NCBI GenBank assembly: GCA_038121105.1
Contig: JAYONB010000015.1
Coordinates: forward strand, 1 to 64,000
Reading direction: 5' to 3'
Source: CALJDF01 sp038121105
GTDB lineage: Bacteria > Pseudomonadota > Alphaproteobacteria > SHVP01
Length of the DNA stretch: 64,000 nucleotides
A program made the position numbers and the translations under genes. Shown here piece after piece: positions 1 to 9,862 of the stretch. The notes beneath the pieces are model-generated. The model saw only the letters and a list, made by a program, of their open reading frames with translations. It did no database searches and was not told where the DNA came from. Within the stretch, counting starts at the first letter, position 1. Every line of letters begins with the position of its first letter.

Positions 1-1037
<1,037 letters not shown>

Positions 1038-1056
1038 GCGTGCGATCCGTTGGTTT

Positions 1057-1082
1057 GCTCGGTCGTCAGGCGGCGACCGAGC
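1057..1082 (+). terminator. Hairpin after pnp
   Basis: Perfect 9-bp inverted repeat GCTCGGTCG / CGACCGAGC with an 8-nt loop, 20 nt after the pnp stop. There is no T tract, so it may stabilise the 3' end or act as a weak terminator rather than a classical intrinsic one. Confidence 0.5.
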
Positions 1083-1166
1083 GCCGACGGGTTGGTCTAA
1101 CGTGGAATCGTTCTATATTGAAGGGGACACCCTCATTTGGGCGTGTACCGCCAAGGATGCTGGATC

Positions 1167-2564
1167 GTGAAACCCCTCAATAGCATGCGTATTTCGGGCT
1201 TTGACGCCCTCCCTTTGATCGAGGGCGGCAAGGGAATCTCGATCTCCAACGGCGAGAGTTCCGGCGCCTGGGCCGCTGCGGGCGCGGTCGGCACCTTCTC
1301 CGGCGTCAACGCGGATTCATACGACGATGCGGGCGAGATGATCCCGCAGCAGTATTTCGGCCGGACCCGGGTCGAACGACACGAAGAACTCGTCAAATAT
1401 GCCATCGACGGCGGCGTGACCCAGGCCGAAATCGCCCACGAACTGGCCGGTGGTCATGGCCCAGTCCACATGAACGTTTTGTGGGAAATGGCCGCAGCGG
1501 AGCGCGTCCTGATCGGGATACTCGAGCGCGCCAGCCATCTGATTCACGGCGTGACCTGCGGTGCGGGCATGCCCTACAAGGTGGCCGAAATTGCGGCGCG
1601 GTTTAACGTCCACTACTACCCCATCGTCTCGTCCGGTCGCGCGTTCCGCGCCTTGTGGAAACGCGCCTACCATAAATTCGCCGAACTGCTCGGCGGCGTT
1701 GTTTACGAAGACCCCTGGCGTGCCGGTGGCCATAACGGCTTGTCCAATAGTGAAGACCCCGACCAGCCGGAAGATCCCTATCCCAGAGTTCTCGAACTTC
1801 GGCAAAAAATGCGCGAGTTCGGGCTCGACGAAACCCCGATCATCATGGCCGGGGGTGTTTGGTTCCTACGCGAGTGGGACGCGTGGATCGACAATCCGGA
1901 GCTGGGACCGATTGCCTTCCAGTTCGGCACCCGGCCGTTGCTCACCGTTGAAAGCCCGATCTCGGACGCCTGGAAGCAAAAGCTGCTGCAGCTTGAGGAA
2001 GGTGACGTCTACCTCAACAGTTTCAGCCCCACCGGTATGTGGTCATCGGCGGTCGAAAACGAATTCCTGCGCGAGCTCAAGGAACGCGCGACCCACCAAA
2101 TCGCCTATACCCGCGAGCCGTTCGGCGATCACAACGCCGAGTTCTCGTTCGGGCCGCGTAAAAAGCCGGTCTATGTCACCGAGCACGACAAGAGCCGCGC
2201 CCAGGAATGGATCGACGCGGGCTTCACCGAACCGATGAAGACCCCGGACTCGACGCTTATTTTTGTGGCCCCCGAGGTAAAGCGCGAAATTCGCATCGAT
2301 CAAGCAGAATGCATGGGTTGCCTCAGTGCCTGCCGTTTCTCCAATTGGTCGCAGGAAAAAGGCAATACGACGGGCAAGAAGACCGATCCGCGCAGCTACT
2401 GTATCCAAAAGACCTTGCAGGTCATCGGCCATAGTGACGAGGTAGAAAACCAGCTGATGTTCGCGGGTCACGCCGCGTTCCGCTTTAAGGACGACCCTTT
2501 TTATTCGAACGGCTTCGTGCCGACCGTGAAGCAACTCGTTGATCGACTGGTAACAGGGGATTGA
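1167..2564 (+). CDS. Nitronate monooxygenase-like flavin oxidoreductase
   Basis: 465-residue protein of the NAD(P)H-dependent flavin oxidoreductase / 2-nitropropane dioxygenase (NMO) superfamily, a TIM-barrel FMN enzyme. An early Gly/Ser-rich segment, HGVTCGAGMP near residue 128, the GGHNG motif near 192 and IMAGGVW near 228 match the FMN- and substrate-binding loops. The C-terminal 130 residues extend beyond the barrel and contain CMGCLSAC, a cysteine cluster that could bind metal or an Fe-S cluster. I chose the GTG at 1167 because AAGGA lies about 9 nt upstream; an ATG at 1185 and a TTG at 1137 are alternatives. The substrate cannot be read from sequence. Confidence 0.8.
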   Translation: MKPLNSMRISGFDALPLIEGGKGISISNGESSGAWAAAGAVGTFSGVNADSYDDAGEMIPQQYFGRTRVERHEELVKYAIDGGVTQAEIAHELAGGHGPVHMNVLWEMAAAERVLIGILERASHLIHGVTCGAGMPYKVAEIAARFNVHYYPIVSSGRAFRALWKRAYHKFAELLGGVVYEDPWRAGGHNGLSNSEDPDQPEDPYPRVLELRQKMREFGLDETPIIMAGGVWFLREWDAWIDNPELGPIAFQFGTRPLLTVESPISDAWKQKLLQLEEGDVYLNSFSPTGMWSSAVENEFLRELKERATHQIAYTREPFGDHNAEFSFGPRKKPVYVTEHDKSRAQEWIDAGFTEPMKTPDSTLIFVAPEVKREIRIDQAECMGCLSACRFSNWSQEKGNTTGKKTDPRSYCIQKTLQVIGHSDEVENQLMFAGHAAFRFKDDPFYSNGFVPTVKQLVDRLVTGD

Positions 2565-2605
2565 GACATCCGCGCACGATGTCGCGGGCTTGATCGAGAA
2601 ACCTT

Positions 2606-3037
2606 ATGACGACACTACGCCAATCCGATGCGACCGCCGCAGCCCAAGAGCGCATTCGTGCGGCGGGTTTGCGCCCCACACGTCAACGTGTGGCGCTTGC
2701 CCAACTCTTGTTCGACCATGGCCAACGCCATCTGACCGCGGAGACGCTCCATGGCGAGGCCGTCGCCGACGGGATCAGCGTATCGCTGGCGACGATCTAC
2801 AACACGCTCCACCAGTTCGTGCGCGTGGGGTTGTTGCGCGAGGTGACCGTCGAACCGGGCCGTTCCTATTTCGACACCAACGTGTCGGACCACCATCACT
2901 TCTTTCACGAGGCCAACGGCGAGCTTGAAGACATCGCGGCGCTTTCGGTCGATCTGTCGGCCCTCCCCGAACCGCCGGTTGGAACGGAAATCAATCGTGT
3001 CGATGTGGTGGTGCGCCTGAAGGATCGGCGCAGTTAA
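2606..3037 (+). CDS. irr: Iron response regulator Irr (Fur family)
   Basis: 143-residue Fur-family regulator. The winged-helix part includes RPTRQRVALAQLL and SLATIYNTLHQF. The metal/haem region has the DHHHFFHE run typical of alphaproteobacterial Irr rather than Fur, and no CxxC zinc pair is seen. In rhizobia and relatives Irr represses or activates iron and haem genes when iron is low and is destabilised by haem; that is family knowledge. It sits 156 bp upstream of the rubrerythrin module, whose iron enzymes are plausible targets, but I did not find a convincing ICE operator there. Confidence 0.85.
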   Translation: MTTLRQSDATAAAQERIRAAGLRPTRQRVALAQLLFDHGQRHLTAETLHGEAVADGISVSLATIYNTLHQFVRVGLLREVTVEPGRSYFDTNVSDHHHFFHEANGELEDIAALSVDLSALPEPPVGTEINRVDVVVRLKDRRS

Positions 3038-3193
3038 CCGGGCGTTTTTTGCCGAGCCCGTGGTTCATTAAAGCGATTCCAAACTATTGACCACAGCCCG
3101 ACCCGTCGCCATATTGGGATTTCGGGCTGAGCAACGCTCGAGCGTACTCATTCCCACTCGTTTCCAAGAAGAATATGTCGAAGGAGGACACCG

Positions 3194-3610
3194 ATGCCCG
3201 CACTTAAAGGGACGAAAACCGAACAGAATTTGAAGGACGCGTTTGCCGGCGAGTCACAGGCCAACCGTCGCTATCTGTATTTCGCGCAAAAGGCCGATGT
3301 CGAAGGCTACAACGATGTCTCGACCGTGTTCCGCTCGACCGCCGAAGGCGAGACCGGCCACGCCCATGGACATCTCGAGTTTCTCGAAGAGACCGGCGAT
3401 CCGGCCACCGGTGAGCCGATCGGCACCACCGAGAAAAACCTCAAAGCCTCGGTTGCCGGCGAGACCCACGAATACACCGACATGTATCCCGGCATGGCCA
3501 AGACCGCCCGGGACGAGGGTTTCACCGAGATCGCAGACTGGTTCGAGACCTTGGCCAAGGCCGAAAAGTCGCATGCCGGCCGCTTCCAGAAAGCGCTCGA
3601 CAACCTCTAA
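3194..3610 (+). CDS. Rubrerythrin (short form without rubredoxin domain)
   Basis: 138-residue ferritin-like diiron protein. Repeated Glu motifs AFAGESQANRRY (about residue 16), AEGETGHA (about 51), AGETHEY and AEKSHAGRF (about 125) supply the diiron ligands. The C-terminal rubredoxin CxxC knuckles of classical rubrerythrin are absent, so electrons must come from a partner; the next gene encodes an Fe-S protein. The probable role is peroxide reduction. AAGGAGG 5 nt before the ATG is a very strong ribosome binding site. Upstream, TTGACC at 3087-3092 is a possible -35 element. A hairpin separates it from the downstream genes. Confidence 0.93.
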   Translation: MPALKGTKTEQNLKDAFAGESQANRRYLYFAQKADVEGYNDVSTVFRSTAEGETGHAHGHLEFLEETGDPATGEPIGTTEKNLKASVAGETHEYTDMYPGMAKTARDEGFTEIADWFETLAKAEKSHAGRFQKALDNL

Positions 3611-3633
3611 GCGCCCGACGGCGTCATAAGGGC

Positions 3634-3656
3634 GGGGGCGGCCAACAGCCGCCCCC
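3634..3656 (+). terminator. Strong hairpin after rubrerythrin gene
   Basis: Perfect 9-bp GC stem GGGGGCGGC / GCCGCCCCC with a CAACA loop, followed by GTTTG. Lying between rubrerythrin and the Fe-S gene, it probably terminates part of transcription so that rubrerythrin is made in excess of the two downstream proteins. Confidence 0.7.
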
Positions 3657-3668
3657 GTTTGATTCAAG

Positions 3669-5021
3669 ATGAAAGAAGGTTCCACCGAAGCGCCGATCCG
3701 CCATCCGATCGCCTGGCAGGACCCGGCCTTTACCGACCTCGACGCGCTCGACGATGAAATGCGGCGGGTGGCCGACATCTGTCACGGCTGTCGCCGGTGC
3801 TTCAATCTGTGCGATTCGTTTCCGCGGCTTTTCGATCTGATCGACGAAAGCGACACCGGCGAGCTCGACTCGGTCGACAGTCGCGATTTCAAGCCGGTCG
3901 TCGACGCCTGCACGTTGTGCGACATGTGCTTCCTGACCAAATGTCCCTACGTACCGCCGCACGAGTTCAATCTCGACTTTCCGCACCTGATGCTGCGCTA
4001 CCGCGTAGCGGAACGAAAACACGGTATCAAACCGGGGTTTGCCGAATCGCAACTGACCAAGACCGATCGCAACGGTAGGCTCGCCAAACTGGCGGCCCCG
4101 CTGGCGAATTGGGCGTCGGCGCGCACCAACAAGCTAACGCGACCGGTGCTCAAAGGCGTGGCGCACGTGCACGAAGACGCCGAGCTCCCGAAATTTCATA
4201 GCGAAACGTTCGTTGCCAAGGCGGCGTATCATCCTGCGCCGCCGAACGACACGGCCCCCGCCAAGGGGCGCAAGGCGGTGCTCTATGCCACCTGCTTTGT
4301 AAACTACAACAACCCCGGCATCGGCGATGCCGCCCGTAGGGTATTGGCGCGCAACGGCGTCGAGACCGAGGTGGTTTATCCCGAATGCTGCGGCATGCCC
4401 CAACTCGAAGGCGGCGAAATCGCCGATGTCGCCGATCGCGCGGCGCGCATTGCCGCCTTGATGGCCGGCTGGATCGAGGACGGCTACGACATCGTGGCGA
4501 TGACCCCGTCCTGCGCGCTGATGCTGAAATTCGAATGGCCGCTCATCGTGCCGGACAACCCGCAGGTTCGCCGTCTCTCCGAGGCAACCTACGATTTGTC
4601 GGAATACGTCGTCGACATTGCCAAGAAAGAAGGTCTTGCCGAGGGTATTAAGCCGCTACCCGGCGGGGTCGCGGTGCATCTCGCTTGCCATGCCCGCGCT
4701 CAAAATATGGGCGCCAAATCGGCCGAGCTGTTGCGCCAGGTGCCCGAGACCGAGGTAACGATCGTCGAGCGCTGTTCCGGGCACGGCGGGTCGTGGGGCA
4801 TCAAGACCGAAAACTTTCCGGTCGCGCTCAAGGTCGGCGCACCGGCCGCGCAACGGGCGGCCGACGCCAATGCCGCCTTTGTGGTGTCCGAATGTCCGCT
4901 CGCCGGCAAACATATCGTGCAAGGCATGGAGCGCATCGAAGGCGCGGTAGATAAGCTCGATAGCGCCCAGGCCTTCCACCCGATCGAATTGATGGCGCGA
5001 GCCTACGGAGAAACGACGTGA
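3669..5021 (+). CDS. Fe-S oxidoreductase, GlpC/HdrD-like, of the rubrerythrin-DUF3501 module
   Basis: 450-residue soluble protein. Two ferredoxin-like cysteine groups lie near the N-terminus (CHGCRRCFNLC near residue 38 and CTLCDMCFLTKC near 81), enough for two 4Fe-4S clusters. They are followed by two CCG-type domains: YPECCGMPQLEGG near 239, and HLACHARAQN near 340 with ERCSGHGGSWG near 367. This architecture is that of GlpC and heterodisulfide reductase D subunits, where CCG domains hold an additional Fe-S cofactor. Association with rubrerythrin and DUF3501 suggests an electron-transfer role in peroxide defence; this is inferred from context. The start has no strong SD; the stop overlaps the next ATG. 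Confidence 0.85.
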   Translation: MKEGSTEAPIRHPIAWQDPAFTDLDALDDEMRRVADICHGCRRCFNLCDSFPRLFDLIDESDTGELDSVDSRDFKPVVDACTLCDMCFLTKCPYVPPHEFNLDFPHLMLRYRVAERKHGIKPGFAESQLTKTDRNGRLAKLAAPLANWASARTNKLTRPVLKGVAHVHEDAELPKFHSETFVAKAAYHPAPPNDTAPAKGRKAVLYATCFVNYNNPGIGDAARRVLARNGVETEVVYPECCGMPQLEGGEIADVADRAARIAALMAGWIEDGYDIVAMTPSCALMLKFEWPLIVPDNPQVRRLSEATYDLSEYVVDIAKKEGLAEGIKPLPGGVAVHLACHARAQNMGAKSAELLRQVPETEVTIVERCSGHGGSWGIKTENFPVALKVGAPAAQRAADANAAFVVSECPLAGKHIVQGMERIEGAVDKLDSAQAFHPIELMARAYGETT

Positions 5022-5611
5022 CGCGCGCGGCCCACGAAATCACCCGCGCCGATCTGATGGCGATGGACGATTACGGCGCCATCCGCAAAGAAAAACGCGC
5101 CGAGGTTTCGGCGATCAAACAAAACCGCCGCGTCGGCGTCGGACCGTTCGCCACGTTTTATTTCGAGAACTACGACACCATGTGGATTCAAATCCACGAA
5201 ATGCTGTTTATCGAAAAAGGTGGCGAGGCCCAAATCGACGACGAGCTCACCGCCTACAATCCTTTGATTCCAAAGGGAAAAGAACTCGTCGCGACACTCA
5301 TGTTCGAAATACCCAATCCCGAAATGCGGGATCGCGAACTGCGCCGCCTGACTGATGTCGAACATAAAGTGGCGCTCAAGATCGGTGATGCGGTCGTTCC
5401 CGCGGTGCCCGAGGGCGACGTCGAGCGCACCAAGGCCGACGGCAAAACCTCCTCGGTGCATTTTCTGAAGTTCCCGATGACCGAGGATCAGATCGCGGCG
5501 TTTTGCGACGACGCCCAACCGGCGGTGCTGCAGATCGATCACGCCAATTACGGACATATGGCGACGATCCCGGCCGCCGCGCGCGCAGCCCTGCAAACCG
5601 ACTTCGACTAG
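5018..5611 (+). CDS. DUF3501 family protein
   Basis: 197-residue protein matching the DUF3501 family, whose function is unknown. It has an N-terminal RADLMAMDDYGAIRKEKR segment, a central WIQIHEMLFIEKGGE segment and a run containing PNPEMRDRELRRL. It has no signal peptide or membrane segment. Its GTG start overlaps the stop of the Fe-S gene, so the two are translationally coupled. The repeated coexistence of this family with rubrerythrin and a CCG Fe-S protein is the only functional clue. Confidence 0.85.
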   Translation: MTRAAHEITRADLMAMDDYGAIRKEKRAEVSAIKQNRRVGVGPFATFYFENYDTMWIQIHEMLFIEKGGEAQIDDELTAYNPLIPKGKELVATLMFEIPNPEMRDRELRRLTDVEHKVALKIGDAVVPAVPEGDVERTKADGKTSSVHFLKFPMTEDQIAAFCDDAQPAVLQIDHANYGHMATIPAAARAALQTDFD

Positions 5612-5613
5612 GT

Positions 5614-6120
5614 CTAGTCGAACTCTTCCTGGGGATAGACCCCCCACAGATAGCTGCGCGGCAGCCAGCCGCGCCGCGCGCGAATTTCCACTTTGCACCA
5701 ATCTTGGCGGCAGGCCAGCAGGCGGCCCTGCACGCCAGGCTCGGCGAACAACACCGGTGCGGCATCGACCGCAGGGCGCTCTCGCACGGTGCGCATGGTA
5801 CCGGTCACGACGGCCCACCGTTCTTGCGAAAGCAAGCGCCGGTGGACCCAACCTTCGTCGCCTTCATGGTCGCGCACCCGGATCCATTGCTCGAATTCGG
5901 CGATCGCCTCGACCGGCAATCGTGCGCGCTTGAACACCCAGTCGACGGGGTAGCGCGTGCCCGGCCCGGTTCGCACGTTGACCGTATCATGGCGCAGCGA
6001 CACGAAATGCGGCGTGTAGTCGGTCTGCGCCGCCGCTGGTGTCGCGCCGACAAGAAGCCCCCACAGCAGGGCCGCCATAAGCGTAGTCGCACCAAAGATC
6101 GGATGAGTTGTTCGCCGCAC
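5614..6120 (-). CDS. Secreted bacterial SH3 domain protein
   Basis: About 168 residues with an N-terminal signal peptide (Arg-Arg, then a hydrophobic stretch ending ATPAAAQ). Two SH3-like repeats follow: VNVRTGPGTRYPVDWVF with WIRVRDHEGDEGWVHRRLL, and a second ending WCKVEIRARRGWLPRSYLWG. Bacterial SH3 proteins of this type are periplasmic and often bind cell-wall material. I prefer the GTG at 6120 because it gives a full n-region; ATG at 6078 is the alternative, and the longer frame would run into the divergent gene. Confidence 0.8.
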   Translation of the reverse strand: MRRTTHPIFGATTLMAALLWGLLVGATPAAAQTDYTPHFVSLRHDTVNVRTGPGTRYPVDWVFKRARLPVEAIAEFEQWIRVRDHEGDEGWVHRRLLSQERWAVVTGTMRTVRERPAVDAAPVLFAEPGVQGRLLACRQDWCKVEIRARRGWLPRSYLWGVYPQEEFD

Positions 6121-6250
6121 GGCGTTATATGGCAACCGCGACGCACTTCGGTCAAGCAAGCCTCTCGTGAATGCTTTCCTCGACCGTCTACCTTCCCGTA
6201 TCGGACCCGATTTGCTAGAGATTGCCCTTGGCAATGCTGGCGAATCGGTC

Positions 6251-7240
6251 ATGACAAAACGCAAGCCTCGGGTCATCGTCACGCGCAAGCTGCCGGACGA
6301 AATCGAAACCCGCATGATGGAGTTGTTCGAGACGCGCTTGAACGTCGACGACACCCCTTTGTCGGCCGACGATCTCCGCCAGGCCGTTCAGAATTGCGAC
6401 GTGTTGGTTCCCACCGTGACCGACAAAATCGATGCCGATTTGCTTGCCGCGGCGGGCCCCGATCTCAAGCTCATCGCCAATTTCGGCAACGGGGTCGATC
6501 ACATCGATCTTGCGGCGGCGCAAGAACGCAACATCACCATCACCAATACTCCCGGCGTGCTGACCGAAGATACCGCCGACATGACCATGGCGTTGATCCT
6601 GGCGGTGCCCCGGCGCCTGGTTGCCGGCGAGAATCTACTGCGTTCCGGCGCGTGGCCTGGGTGGTCGCCCAGCTTCATGTTGGGTCGCCGTATTTGGGGC
6701 AAGCGGTTGGGCATCGTCGGGATGGGGCGCATCGGCACCGCGCTGGCGCGCCGGGCACGCGGCTTCGGGCTATCGATCCACTACCACAACCGCAATCGGG
6801 TGGCGCCTGAGATCGAGTCCGACCTTGAGGCTACCTACTGGGAGAGCCTCGATCAGATGCTGGCTCACATGGACATCGTATCGGTCAATTGCCCGCATAC
6901 CCCGGCCACCTATCATCTGTTGTCCGCGCGACGGCTCAAACTGTTGCGCAAAGAGGCTTTCGTGGTGAACACCGCGCGTGGCGAGATCGTCGATGAAGAC
7001 GCGCTGATCGCCATGCTCAAGGCGGGCGATTTGATGGGCGCGGGGCTCGATGTCTACGAGAACGAACCGCACATCAAACCGGGCTTCCTCCAGCTCGACA
7101 ACGTGGTGTTGTTGCCTCACATGGGCTCGGCCACGCTGGAAAGCCGCCTCGCCACCGGCGAGTTGGTGCTGATCAACATCCGCACCTACATGGACGGTCA
7201 CAAGCCGCCCGACCGCGTCATCGCGGGCACCACGATTTAG
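6251..7240 (+). CDS. D-2-hydroxyacid dehydrogenase (glyoxylate/hydroxypyruvate reductase type)
   Basis: 329-residue NAD(P)-dependent oxidoreductase. The Rossmann motif GIVGMGRIG lies near residue 156, NTARGEIVDEDAL near 239, the catalytic Arg is within the TARG loop, and LLPHMGSAT near 288 supplies the catalytic His. The family reduces 2-keto acids such as glyoxylate, hydroxypyruvate or phenylpyruvate; the substrate is not resolvable. Start chosen at ATG 6251 (MTKRKPRVIVTRK), where family similarity begins; the frame is open further upstream. It is divergent from the SH3 gene. Confidence 0.88.
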   Translation: MTKRKPRVIVTRKLPDEIETRMMELFETRLNVDDTPLSADDLRQAVQNCDVLVPTVTDKIDADLLAAAGPDLKLIANFGNGVDHIDLAAAQERNITITNTPGVLTEDTADMTMALILAVPRRLVAGENLLRSGAWPGWSPSFMLGRRIWGKRLGIVGMGRIGTALARRARGFGLSIHYHNRNRVAPEIESDLEATYWESLDQMLAHMDIVSVNCPHTPATYHLLSARRLKLLRKEAFVVNTARGEIVDEDALIAMLKAGDLMGAGLDVYENEPHIKPGFLQLDNVVLLPHMGSATLESRLATGELVLINIRTYMDGHKPPDRVIAGTTI

Positions 7241-7241
7241 G

Positions 7242-7676
7242 TCAGATAAACAACATTGCGCCGTCGGCGCGGGCATCGTTGAGGAACGTCACCAGGCCGC
7301 CCTCGACGAACGGCACGTCGTCGCGCAACTCTGCGCGGTCGATGCCTTTGGCGCGCAAGCCCATGTCGCACACCATGAAGGATGCGCCCAACTCCACGCA
7401 GGCCTGGAGCAATTCTTCGAACGTGCCGACGCCCCGCGTCGCGAACGCGGCATCGACGGCCGCACCGTCGCGCCCGTCCTCGGCCGTCACCGTCTGCCAC
7501 CCCGGCGCGCCGTCGGCGGTGCGGGTCACGCACGCAATTGCCTCCATGGTGAAAAACAACGTTACCGGCGTGTTGGTGGCGATCGCCGCCGCTGCGGTGG
7601 CCAACGCGTAGTGGACCTTGTCGAACGCGCCGCTATAGACGATCAGCGACAGTTTGGCGGGTCGGTCAGGCGGCAT
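7242..7676 (-). CDS. DsrE/DsrF-like family protein
   Basis: 144-residue protein of the DsrE/TusD-like fold. Visible are KLSLIVYSGAFDKVHYAL at the N-terminus, TLFFTMEAI, and FMVCDMGLRAKG with a cysteine at the position where sulfur-carrying family members have theirs. It overlaps the preceding moeB-like gene by 11 nt and ends a string that includes cysK, so a role in sulfur handling is likely but inferred. Confidence 0.75.
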   Translation of the reverse strand: MPPDRPAKLSLIVYSGAFDKVHYALATAAAAIATNTPVTLFFTMEAIACVTRTADGAPGWQTVTAEDGRDGAAVDAAFATRGVGTFEELLQACVELGASFMVCDMGLRAKGIDRAELRDDVPFVEGGLVTFLNDARADGAMLFI

Positions 7677-8460
7677 CGGCGTCCACCGTCGTGATGCTGG
7701 GCTGCGCCCCGCACAAGGCGCACGCGGGATCGGGTTTTACGCGCACCTTGCGAAACGACGCCGTAAGCCCCTCGTAGATCATCAACGTCCCCGACAGGCT
7801 TTCGCCGATGCCGAGGATTTCCTTGATCACCTCGGTCGCTTGGAGCGTGCCCATGGTCCCGGCCAAGGCGCCCAGCACGCCGCCCTCGGCGCAACTCGGG
7901 ATCAGGCCCTCGGGCGGCGGTGTGGGATAAATGCAGCGGTAGCAGGGGTTTGCGCCACCAAGGTGAGACTTGAACGTCGACAATTGGCCGTCGAATCGCA
8001 ACACCGCGGCCGACACCAGCGTCTTGCCCCCCAAATGACAAGCGTCGTTGAGCAAAAACCGGGTCGGAAAATTGTCGCTGCCGTCGGCCACGATGTCGTA
8101 ATCGGCGATCAAGGCGGCGACGTTGTCAGGCCCCAATCGTTGGTCGTGCGTGACGACGCGGACGTCGGGGTTCAACGCGCGTAACGTCGTTGCGGCGCTT
8201 TCGGTCTTGGGCGCATCGATGCGCTCGGTGGTATGGGCGATTTGGCGTTGTAGATTGGACAGACTGACCCGGTCGTTGTCGACAATCCCCAACGTGCCGA
8301 CCCCGGCGGCCGCCAAATACATCAACAGCGGCGAGCCCAAACCGCCCGCACCCACCACCAGGACTTTGGCGTCTAGAAGTTTCGTCTGACCGGTCCCGCC
8401 GACCTCATCGAGAATGATGTGGCGCGCGTAGCGGTGGATCTGGTCTTCGGTGAAGTCCAT
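7666..8460 (-). CDS. moeB: ThiF/MoeB/HesA family adenylyltransferase
   Basis: 264-residue E1-like enzyme that adenylates the C-terminal Gly-Gly of a sulfur-carrier protein (MoaD, ThiS or CysO type). ATP-binding GAGGLGSP lies near residue 37, the DNDRVSLSNLQRQ segment near 61, and zinc is held by CYRC near 174 and CALC near 249. There is no C-terminal rhodanese domain. Between cysK and a DsrE gene, it may activate a sulfur carrier for cysteine or thiocofactor synthesis; which carrier is unclear. Confidence 0.85.
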   Translation of the reverse strand: MDFTEDQIHRYARHIILDEVGGTGQTKLLDAKVLVVGAGGLGSPLLMYLAAAGVGTLGIVDNDRVSLSNLQRQIAHTTERIDAPKTESAATTLRALNPDVRVVTHDQRLGPDNVAALIADYDIVADGSDNFPTRFLLNDACHLGGKTLVSAAVLRFDGQLSTFKSHLGGANPCYRCIYPTPPPEGLIPSCAEGGVLGALAGTMGTLQATEVIKEILGIGESLSGTLMIYEGLTASFRKVRVKPDPACALCGAQPSITTVDADAA

Positions 8461-8464
8461 CGCG

Positions 8465-9412
8465 TCAGGCGAGGTCGAACAACGCCGTCGACAGATAGCG
8501 TTCCGCGAAAGACGGCAAGACGACCACCAACTGACGGCCCGCCCAGTCGTCGCGCGCGCCGATTTCGGCGGCGGCCGCGAGCGCCGCGCCGGACGAGATG
8601 CCGACGGCTAAGCCTTCCAGCTTGGCCGCCTGGCGCGCCGTTTCCAGTGCGGTTTCGTTGGCGATGGTCACCACGTCGTCGATCAGCGACCGATCGAGGT
8701 TGCCGGGCACAAAGCCCGCGCCGATGCCTTGGATGGCGTGGGGCCCCGGCTCGCCGCCCGACAAGATGGCGCTGTCTTCGGGTTCCACCGCAATCATCTT
8801 GAGGTCGGGCTTGCGCGGTTTCAGCACGCTGCCCACGCCGGTCAACGTGCCGCCGGTGCCTACGCCGCACACCACGCCGTCGACCTTGCCGGCGGTGCCG
8901 GCCCAAATCTCTTCCGCCGTCGTGCGGCGATGGATCTCGGGATTGGCTGGGTTGTCGAACTGCCGCAACGAAATCGCGTTCGGCAGGTCGGCCAAGATCT
9001 CTTCAACGCGGGCGATCGCACCCCGCATGCCTTTCGGGGCCGGCGTCAGTTCTAGCTCGGCCCCCAGCAGCTGCAGCATCTTGCGGCGCTCTTGCGACAT
9101 GCTTTCGGGCATTGCCAGAATCAACCGATAGCCGCGTGCCGCGCAGACGAACGCCAACGCAATCCCGGTATTGCCCGAGGTCGGCTCGACGATCACCGTG
9201 TCGGGCTTCAGCGAGCCGTCAGCTTCGGCGGCATCGATCATGGCCGCGCCGATGCGGTCCTTGACCGACCCCAGCGGGTTGAAGAATTCCAGTTTGCCGA
9301 TCAACTCGGCACGACACTGCAAGGCCGCGGCAAGCCGCGGCAGGCGGACCAGTGGCGTGCCGCCGATCGTGTCGGTGATGGAGTTGTGAATGTGGTCGGT
9401 GTCGGCAGTCAT
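8465..9412 (-). CDS. cysK: Cysteine synthase A (O-acetylserine sulfhydrylase)
   Basis: 315-residue PLP enzyme that makes cysteine from O-acetylserine and sulfide. The PLP lysine is in NPLGSVKDRIG near residue 43, the substrate loop is PTSGNTGIALAF near 67, the phosphate loop GVGTGGTLTGVG lies near 177, and SSGAALAAA near 265 binds the pyridine nitrogen. The ATG at 9412 overlaps the 3' end of the Rrf2 gene by 4 nt, which indicates co-translation with a likely cysteine regulator. Confidence 0.94.
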   Translation of the reverse strand: MTADTDHIHNSITDTIGGTPLVRLPRLAAALQCRAELIGKLEFFNPLGSVKDRIGAAMIDAAEADGSLKPDTVIVEPTSGNTGIALAFVCAARGYRLILAMPESMSQERRKMLQLLGAELELTPAPKGMRGAIARVEEILADLPNAISLRQFDNPANPEIHRRTTAEEIWAGTAGKVDGVVCGVGTGGTLTGVGSVLKPRKPDLKMIAVEPEDSAILSGGEPGPHAIQGIGAGFVPGNLDRSLIDDVVTIANETALETARQAAKLEGLAVGISSGAALAAAAEIGARDDWAGRQLVVVLPSFAERYLSTALFDLA

Positions 9413-9861
9413 ATATTGAAATCCATCCGGTCGGGTTTCGGGGAATCGACGCAAGTGCGGGCCCGCTGACACAAGGTCTCTAGGGTCACCGCGTCCAGGC
9501 GCGCCATGGTCTCGTCTTGTAAGTCGCGCCACAGCGGCGCGATCACCTGACGACCGATCTCGGAATTGCTGATCTGGCTGAGATCGTCCTCGCTGTCTTG
9601 GGCGTACACCACGCGGGCGATTTCGCCCACCGTGATGCGCCGCCGCTCCCGCGCCAACCGATAGCCGCCACGCGGGCCGCGCACGCCGCGCAGCACCCCG
9701 GCGCGCACCAAACGCTGCATCACTTGTTCCAGGTAGCGTTGGGGAATGCCCTGACGGGCCGTAATGTCACGCGACTGCACCGGGTCGGGGCCGCCATGAA
9801 TGGCGATATCTACCACCGCCTCCAGCGCGTACATCATCTTTTTGGAGAACCGCAGCACCAC
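9409..9861 (-). CDS. Rrf2 family transcriptional regulator
   Basis: About 150 residues. The N-terminal winged helix VLRFSKKMMYALEAV and the recognition region RQGIPQRYLEQVMQRLVRAG, followed by VRGPRGGYRLAR, are diagnostic of Rrf2. The three-cysteine cluster of IscR is missing; only LCQRARTC near the C-terminus carries cysteines. Direct coupling to cysK suggests a CymR-like cysteine-responsive role. The GTG at 9861, with AGGG 5-6 nt upstream and directly after the dut stop, is chosen as start; the frame is open further upstream inside dut. Confidence 0.85.
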   Translation of the reverse strand: MVLRFSKKMMYALEAVVDIAIHGGPDPVQSRDITARQGIPQRYLEQVMQRLVRAGVLRGVRGPRGGYRLARERRRITVGEIARVVYAQDSEDDLSQISNSEIGRQVIAPLWRDLQDETMARLDAVTLETLCQRARTCVDSPKPDRMDFNI

Positions 9862-9862
9862 A

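Noticed and set aside
3038..3193. ICE (Irr) operator before rubrerythrin
   Set aside because: No convincing TTTAGAA-TTCTAAA-like dyad; only a weak TTGACC -35 candidate.
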